This document shows positions 5,885-9,934 of a stretch of 9,934 bases of DNA, piece by piece; position 1 is the stretch's first letter, and every line of letters starts with the position of its first letter. The DNA is from an uncultured Limnohabitans sp. (GTDB taxonomy: Bacteria > Pseudomonadota > Gammaproteobacteria > Burkholderiales > Burkholderiaceae_C). Made by a program: the position numbers and the translations under genes. The stretch is from the NCBI RefSeq assembly GCF_937889215.1, contig NZ_CALBEX010000102.1, forward strand, positions 1-9,934, given 5' to 3'. A model generated the notes under the pieces. It was not told where the DNA came from. It ran no database searches and saw only the letters and a program-made list of their open reading frames with translations.

Positions 5885-5923
5885 GGGGTGTCGTCCCATC
5901 GACCGCCTGCATGGGTGTCTCTC

Positions 5924-6028
5924 GTAGGTCGGTTCCTTCAGGTCCGACATCGCGGGTGGTGAACCGTCGCCGTTTGAAATGTCGCTTCGCGAGAAGATGT
6001 CTGTCGGACCGTAAAGGCACCGACCTGC
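5924..6028. repeat. REP/BIME-like palindromic unit 2 (105 bp)
   Basis: A second copy in the same orientation with the same 105-bp length, 144 bases after the first; the spacer between them (5885-5923) is 39 bases and unrelated. The core from 5952 to 5999 appears identical to unit 1 over 48 bases, while the ends differ: left arm GTAGGTCGGTTCCTT (one change), right end CCGACCTGC (GCAG instead of GTAG on the minus strand). The inner stem segment is perfectly paired (GGTCCGACA with TGTCGGACC). Confidence 0.85.
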
Positions 6029-6041
6029 GGGATTGCCGATC

Positions 6042-6067
6042 GTCGGACCGTAAAGGCACCGACTTAC
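6042..6067 (-). repeat. solo REP-like end (third copy)
   Basis: A single right-hand end without core or partner. It matches the right ends of units 1 and 2 from GTCGGACCGT through GGCACCGAC, but finishes CTTAC, so the minus-strand tetranucleotide is GTAA rather than GTAG. It lies 13 bases after unit 2 and only five bases from the murI stop codon (6073-6075). Confidence 0.8.
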
Positions 6068-6072
6068 GAACA

Positions 6073-6945
6073 TCATGGGGCTGGGTTGCTTAGCAAGGCA
6101 GGAACAGCCTGGCAGACCTCGGGAGGTAAGCCCAGCCATCGCTGGGCGGCGGCTTGCAGGCCTTGCAAGTCGCCTGTGGTCAACAGGCGCATGGGCTGTG
6201 CTGCCGTATCTGTCTTTTCAGGGTTCAGCATTTCGGCGGCCGCCAGCAAGCGCTGCGTTTGACGCGCCACGGGTTCGCCCGTCGAGACCAGTTGCACACC
6301 GGGCCCCAGCAACTGGCGCAAATCCTTTTCGACAAACACATAGTGGGTGCAGCCCAGCACCAAGGTGTCGATCTGTCCGGACTCTGAACCAAAGCGGCCC
6401 ATGGCCTGGGTGTAGGTCTGCAGCAACTGCGTGATTTGTGCTTGCGCAGCCTCGGCTTGATCGGGCAGGGTGCTTTGTTCGATGGCCAAAGCCAGGCCGT
6501 TGCAGGCCTGCACCTCAAAATGCGCTTGGTCTTGCACGCTTCCCAGCAGACGAGCGAACTTGTCGCTGCATACAGTGCCCCGCGTGGCCATCACGCCAAT
6601 GTGTCGGGTGTGGCTCAGGGCCAAAGCGGGTTTGAGCGCAGGCTCCACCCCCACCAGCGGCAGCGCAGGGTGCTGTGCACGCAATTCGTGGATGGCCGCT
6701 GCGGTGGCGGTGTTGCAGGCCACGACCAGGGCTTTGATGTGGTGCTGCCCCAGCAGGTAATCGGCAATCGCGTGGGTGCGCTGACCGATGAAGGCTCCGC
6801 TTTTTTCGCCATAGGGCGCGTGCGCTTGGTCAGCCAAGTACACAAAGCGTTCGTGCGGCAGTTCTTTTCGCAAAGCCTGCAGCACGCTCAGGCCGCCAAT
6901 GCCGCTGTCAAACACGCCGATGGGGTGTTGTGGGTCGGTTGTCAT
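6073..6945 (-). CDS. murI: glutamate racemase
   Basis: A 290-residue cytosolic glutamate racemase, which interconverts L- and D-glutamate without cofactor to supply D-Glu for peptidoglycan. Seen: IGVFDSGIGGLSVL (9-22) with the Asp13-Ser14 pair; YLADQAHAPYGEKS (36-49); VVACNTATAAAI (74-85) with catalytic Cys77; VGVEPALKPA (98-107); and LGCTHYVF (197-204) with the second catalytic Cys199 and His201. The length is slightly above the usual 260-285. The start ATG at 6943-6945 gives MTTDPQHPIGVFDSG; no clear Shine-Dalgarno precedes it. The gene begins 15 bases after the T-run of the fumarase terminator, so it depends on read-through or on a promoter inside the end of the fumarase gene. It converges on the MFS gene across the REP-like array. 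Confidence 0.96.
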   Translation of the reverse strand: MTTDPQHPIGVFDSGIGGLSVLQALRKELPHERFVYLADQAHAPYGEKSGAFIGQRTHAIADYLLGQHHIKALVVACNTATAAAIHELRAQHPALPLVGVEPALKPALALSHTRHIGVMATRGTVCSDKFARLLGSVQDQAHFEVQACNGLALAIEQSTLPDQAEAAQAQITQLLQTYTQAMGRFGSESGQIDTLVLGCTHYVFVEKDLRQLLGPGVQLVSTGEPVARQTQRLLAAAEMLNPEKTDTAAQPMRLLTTGDLQGLQAAAQRWLGLPPEVCQAVPALLSNPAP

Positions 6946-6960
6946 GGGGTGGTAGGCCTG

Positions 6961-6986
6961 AAAAAAGGCCGCTTGCGCGGCCTTTT
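6961..6986 (-). terminator. rho-independent terminator after fumarase (possibly bidirectional)
   Basis: Read on the minus strand, GGCCGC-GCAA-GCGGCC forms a perfect 6-bp GC stem (extended by A-T pairs to 10) with a GNRA-type GCAA loop and a six-T tail (6966-6961). It lies 15 bases after the fumarase stop (7001-7003). On the plus strand the tail is TTTT only, so termination in that direction would be weaker. Confidence 0.9.
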
Positions 6987-7000
6987 AGAGCAAGGATGCA

Positions 7001-8554
7001 TCAGCCGGCGGTCACGCCAATGCCCTTGAACTCGCCTGTGGCGATGCGCTTTTGCCATTCGGCAGGGCCTGTGATGTGGGCGCTGGTGCCGCCGGCATCG
7101 ACCGCCACTGTCACGGGCATGTCGACCACGTCGAATTCGTAGATCGCTTCCATGCCCATGTCGGCAAAGCCCACCACCTGGGCGTGTTTGATGGCTTTGG
7201 ACACGAGGTAAGCTGCGCCGCCCACGGCCATCAGGTAAGCGCTCTTGTGCTTTTTGATCGCCTCAATCGCGACCGGGCCGCGCTCGGCCTTACCGATCAT
7301 GGCGATCAGGCCGGTTTGGCCCAACATCATTTCGGTGAAGCCGTCCATCCGGGTGGAGGTGGTGGGGCCGGCAGGGCCCACGGCCTCGTCGCCCACCGGG
7401 TCCACCGGGCCCACGTAATAGATCACGCGGTTGGTGAAGTCCACGGGCAGTGGCTCGCCCTTGGCCAGCATGTTCTGGATGCGTTTGTGTGCGGCGTCCC
7501 GGCCAGTGAGCATCTTGCCGTTAAGCAAGAGCGTTTGGCCGGGCTTCCAGGCGGCGACTTGCTCGGGTGTCAAGTTGTTGAGGTCCACGCGCTGGCTTTT
7601 TTCGGTGTCGGGCGTCCAGCCCACGTTGGGCCACAAATCGAGCGAAGGCACTTCCAAATACGAGGGGCCAGAGCCGTCGAGCACAAAGTGCGCGTGGCGG
7701 GTGGCGGCGCAGTTGGGGATCATGGCCACGGGCTTGGAGGCGGCGTGCGTGGGGTACATCTTGATTTTCACGTCCAGCACGGTGGTCAGGCCACCCAGGC
7801 CTTGCGCGCCAATGCCCAAGGCGTTGACCTTGTGATAAAGCTCCAAGCGCATCTCTTCGACTGGGTCGAGCTTCTCGCCCTTGCTGGATTTTTCGAGCAG
7901 CTGGTACATGTCCAGGTCGTCCATCAGGCTTTCTTTGGCCAAGAGCACGGCTTTTTCGGCCGTGCCGCCGATGCCGATGCCCAGCATGCCCGGTGGGCAC
8001 CAGCCCGCGCCCATGGTGGGCACCGTTTTTAGCACCCAGTCAACGATGCTGTCGCCGGGGTTGAGCATGATCAATTTGGACTTGTTCTCGCTGCCGCCGC
8101 CTTTGGCAGCCACGGTCACATGCACATGGTGTCCGGGCACGATCTTGGTGAAGATGACGGCGGGCGTGTTGTCTTTGGTGTTTTTGCGGTTGAAGTGCGG
8201 GTCCGACACAACGGAGGCCCGCAGCATGTTCTCGGCCAAGCTGTAGCCTTGGCGCACGCCTTCGTTGATGGCGTCTTCCAGGCTGCCGGTGAAGCCGTCA
8301 AATTTCACGTCCATGCCCACTTCCAGGAAGACGTTGACGATGCCGGTGTCCTGGCAGATCGGGCGGTGGCCGATGGCGCTCATCTTGCTGTTGGTCAGGA
8401 TCTGCGCAATGGCGTCCTTGGCGGCCGGGCTTTGCTCGCGCTCATAGGCGCGGGCCAAGTGGGCGATGAAGTCGGCCGGGTGGTAGTAGCTGATGTACTG
8501 CAGGGCAGCAGCCACGGATTCAATCAGGTCGGCTTGTTTGATCAGGGTGGTCAT
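7001..8554 (-). CDS. fumA: fumarate hydratase class I (iron-sulfur, single chain)
   Basis: A 517-residue class I fumarase, an oxygen-sensitive 4Fe-4S enzyme that interconverts fumarate and L-malate in the TCA cycle. The N-terminal alpha domain (about 1-290) and C-terminal beta domain (about 340-517) are fused. The three cluster ligands are visible: Cys67 in RPICQDTG, Cys186 in GAGWCPPG and Cys282 in IPNCAATRH. Other family motifs are GGGSENKSKL (152-161), GIGIGGTAEKA (192-202), GPVDPVGDEAVGPAGPTTSTRMDGF (in segments across 382-406) and VDAGGTSAHITGP (485-497). The ATG at 8552-8554 (MTTLIKQADL) is chosen because it matches the usual N-terminus; an in-frame ATG at 8584 would add 10 residues. 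Neither has a good Shine-Dalgarno. It diverges from acs across 199 bases. The symbol is by class; local naming varies (fumA/fumB/fum). Confidence 0.96.
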   Translation of the reverse strand: MTTLIKQADLIESVAAALQYISYYHPADFIAHLARAYEREQSPAAKDAIAQILTNSKMSAIGHRPICQDTGIVNVFLEVGMDVKFDGFTGSLEDAINEGVRQGYSLAENMLRASVVSDPHFNRKNTKDNTPAVIFTKIVPGHHVHVTVAAKGGGSENKSKLIMLNPGDSIVDWVLKTVPTMGAGWCPPGMLGIGIGGTAEKAVLLAKESLMDDLDMYQLLEKSSKGEKLDPVEEMRLELYHKVNALGIGAQGLGGLTTVLDVKIKMYPTHAASKPVAMIPNCAATRHAHFVLDGSGPSYLEVPSLDLWPNVGWTPDTEKSQRVDLNNLTPEQVAAWKPGQTLLLNGKMLTGRDAAHKRIQNMLAKGEPLPVDFTNRVIYYVGPVDPVGDEAVGPAGPTTSTRMDGFTEMMLGQTGLIAMIGKAERGPVAIEAIKKHKSAYLMAVGGAAYLVSKAIKHAQVVGFADMGMEAIYEFDVVDMPVTVAVDAGGTSAHITGPAEWQKRIATGEFKGIGVTAG

Positions 8555-8753
8555 GGTGTGGAATGCGGTAAACCGGAGCGGCATACCGGCCAGTGGAATG
8601 AATATCCCCAGATTTTAGGGGGTCTGACGGCGGCTTAGGCTGACAGGGTGCAGATGGCCGTGCAAGACTGGCGTCAGTCAGTGCTTTGTAAGAGCGAAAG
8701 AAGACATTTGCACCAGTTTCAAAAAACGTCATGTCATTGAGGAGACAAATCTG
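8555..8753. promoter_or_regulatory. divergent intergenic region between fumarase and acs
   Basis: This 199-base region must carry promoters for both genes. I see a perfect 5-bp inverted repeat GACTG-GCGT-CAGTC at 8666-8679, a CCCC...GGGG hairpin at 8606-8621 enclosing TAAAAT on the minus strand (8617-8612, a possible -10 box for fumarase), and GAGGAG near the acs start. No convincing -35 element or sigma-54 -24/-12 spacing was found. Confidence 0.4.
8739..8744 (+). promoter_or_regulatory. ribosome-binding site of acs
   Basis: GAGGAG at 8739-8744 lies nine bases before ATG 8754 and supports that start, which has no competing upstream in-frame ATG. Confidence 0.75.
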
Positions 8754-9934
8754 ATGAGTTCCAACCTTTACCAACCCAGCGCAGACTTCGTTAAAAACGC
8801 CAACATTTCCGGCATGGCCGCCTACGAAGCCCTTTGCAAAGAAGCCGAAACCGATTACGAAGGCTATTGGGCCCGTCTGGCCAAAGAGATGATCAGCTGG
8901 AAGACGCCTTTCACCAAGGTGCTCGACGAATCGAACGCGCCCTTTTTCAAGTGGTTCGAAGACGGCACGCTGAACGCCTCTTACAACTGCCTGGACCGCA
9001 ACGTCGAAAAAGGCCTGGGCGACAAGACCGCCATCATTTTTGAAGCCGACGGCGGCGAAGTGACCAAGGTCACTTACAGCCAGTTGCTGGCCAAGACGTG
9101 CCAATATGCCAATGCCTTGAAGAGCCTGGGCATCAAAAAAGGTGACCGCGTCGTCATCTACATCTCGATGTCCATCGAAGGCGTGGCTGCCATGCAAGCC
9201 TGCGCCCGCATTGGCGCCACCCACTCGGTGGTGTTCGGTGGTTTCTCCGCCCAGTCGCTGCGTGACCGCATCGAAGACACCGGCGCTGTCGCCGTCATCA
9301 CCGCCGACAACCAAGTGCGCGGCGGAAAACTGTTGCCCCTCAAATCCATCGTGGACGACGCCATCAACTTGGGCGGTTGTGGCTCCATCAAGAACGTCTT
9401 GGTCGTCAAGCGCTCCGGTGCCGACATCGCCATGACCGCTGGCCGCGACGTGTGGATGGCCGAGCTGGCTGACCAGCAAGCCACCACCTGCGAGCCCGAG
9501 TGGGTGGGTGCCGAGCATCCGCTGTTTTTGCTTTACACCTCAGGCTCCACCGGCAAACCCAAAGGCGTGCAACACAGCACCGGCGGTTATTTGCTGCACG
9601 CAGCTTTGACCACAAAATGGACGTTTGACCTGAAGGCAGACGACGTGTTCTGGTGCACCGCCGACATCGGCTGGGTCACGGGCCACACTTACATCACTTA
9701 CGGCCCCTTGGCTTTGGGTGGTACCGAAATCGTGTTTGAAGGCGTGCCCACTTACCCCGATGCGGGCCGCTTCTGGAAGATGATCCAGGACCACAAGGTC
9801 TCGATCTTTTATACCGCACCGACCGCCATCCGCTCGCTCATCAAGGCCGCGGAAGCCAACGACGCTGTGCACCCCAAGAGCTACGACCTCTCCAGCTTGC
9901 GTTTGCTGGGCTCGGTGGGTGAGCCGATCAACCC
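8754..9934 (+). CDS. acs: acetyl-CoA synthetase (AMP-forming), N-terminal part, cut by window edge
   Basis: The first 393 codons of an ANL-superfamily acetate-CoA ligase; the family is about 650 residues, so the C-terminal lid domain with the regulatory acetylatable lysine is beyond the edge. The enzyme activates acetate with ATP to acetyl-AMP and then forms acetyl-CoA in the cytoplasm. Seen: the N-terminal ACS helix region (about 20-85, with [15 protein letters not shown] and [19 protein letters not shown] in segments), [13 protein letters not shown] (about 129-141), [16 protein letters not shown] (about 157-172), the P-loop-like A3 motif [14 protein letters not shown] (261-274), and [16 protein letters not shown] (about 304-319) lining the acetate pocket. 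The tail of the visible part reaches GSVGEPIN, the A5 region. It diverges from fumarase, which fits carbon entry to the TCA cycle. Confidence 0.96.
   Translation, partial: MSSNLYQPSADFVKNANISGMAAYEALCKEAETDYEGYWARLAKEMISWKTPFTKVLDESNAPFFKWFEDGTLNASYNCLDRNVEKGLGDKTAIIFEADGGEVTKVTYSQLLAKTCQYANALKSLGIKKGDRVVIYISMSIEGVAAMQACARIGATHSVVFGGFSAQSLRDRIEDTGAVAVITADNQVRGGKLLPLKSIVDDAINLGGCGSIKNVLVVKRSGADIAMTAGRDVWMAELADQQATTCEPEWVGAEHPLFLLYTSGSTGKPKGVQHSTGGYLLHAALTTKWTFDLKADDVFWCTADIGWVTGHTYITYGPLALGGTEIVFEGVPTYPDAGRFWKMIQDHKVSIFYTAPTAIRSLIKAAEANDAVHPKSYDLSSLRLLGSVGEPIN

Noticed and set aside
5780..6067. CRISPR array
   Set aside because: Only two full units of 105 bp with a single 39-base spacer and long palindromic ends; this does not fit CRISPR repeats, and no cas genes are present.
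5218..6093. 291-codon plus-strand frame running from the transporter through the repeat array
   Set aside because: It is out of frame with the MFS gene and stays open because the palindromic units happen to lack stops in that frame; the repeated SDRKGTDLR peptide is just translated repeat.
5453..6139. minus-strand frames across the repeat array (also 5697-6059)
   Set aside because: They translate the repeat units and overlap murI and the MFS gene; no start signal or domain is visible.
7052..8032. 326-codon open frame on the plus strand opposite fumarase
   Set aside because: It is antisense to fumarase, which has all three cluster cysteines; the translation is His/Gly/Val-rich shadow sequence with no recognisable domain.
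8520..9518. 332-codon open frame on the minus strand opposite acs
   Set aside because: It lies antisense to a clear acetyl-CoA synthetase with intact motifs; long antisense frames are common in GC-rich genes. Its translation (many Gly, Val, His and Asp) is the usual shadow composition.

Overview
The window looks like a piece of a betaproteobacterial chromosome, most likely order Burkholderiales, family Comamonadaceae. This is inferred from a G+C content of roughly 60% with GC-rich third codon positions, a tRNA gene that encodes its own CCA end, a long single-chain class I fumarase, and the general look of the proteins. The genus cannot be fixed from sequence reading alone. Almost everything is housekeeping or ordinary metabolism. 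I see no phage, plasmid, insertion sequence, CRISPR array or defence island.

Layout. Positions 1-2043 hold three minus-strand genes in one direction: a FabK/nitronate monooxygenase-like flavoprotein, a small exported FKBP-type prolyl isomerase, and the N-terminal part of a PLP aminotransferase that runs off the left edge. A divergent intergenic region with a good 25-bp inverted repeat separates them from a plus-strand Nu-class glutathione transferase. Next come a 56-residue very basic small protein, a strong terminator, a MAPEG-family membrane protein, a tRNA-Leu(UAA), a conserved protein of unknown function whose ribosome-binding site starts four bases after the tRNA CCA, and an Atg22/UMF1-like MFS transporter.

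The convergent gap between the transporter and murI (5771-6072) holds the most unusual structure. Two 105-bp palindromic units and one solo end have the architecture of REP/BIME elements: a GTAG tetranucleotide followed by an imperfect hairpin, arranged as inverted pairs around a nearly invariant structured core. The mobilising transposase (RAYT/TnpA-REP) is not in the window.

The right part is minus-strand class I fumarase, then a strong terminator, then murI only 15 bases beyond the terminator's T-run. Diverging from fumarase is acs (acetyl-CoA synthetase), cut by the right edge. Fumarase and acs both belong to acetate/TCA carbon flow. The glutathione transferase, MAPEG protein and flavin oxidoreductase may all serve redox or electrophile handling, though they do not form one transcript.
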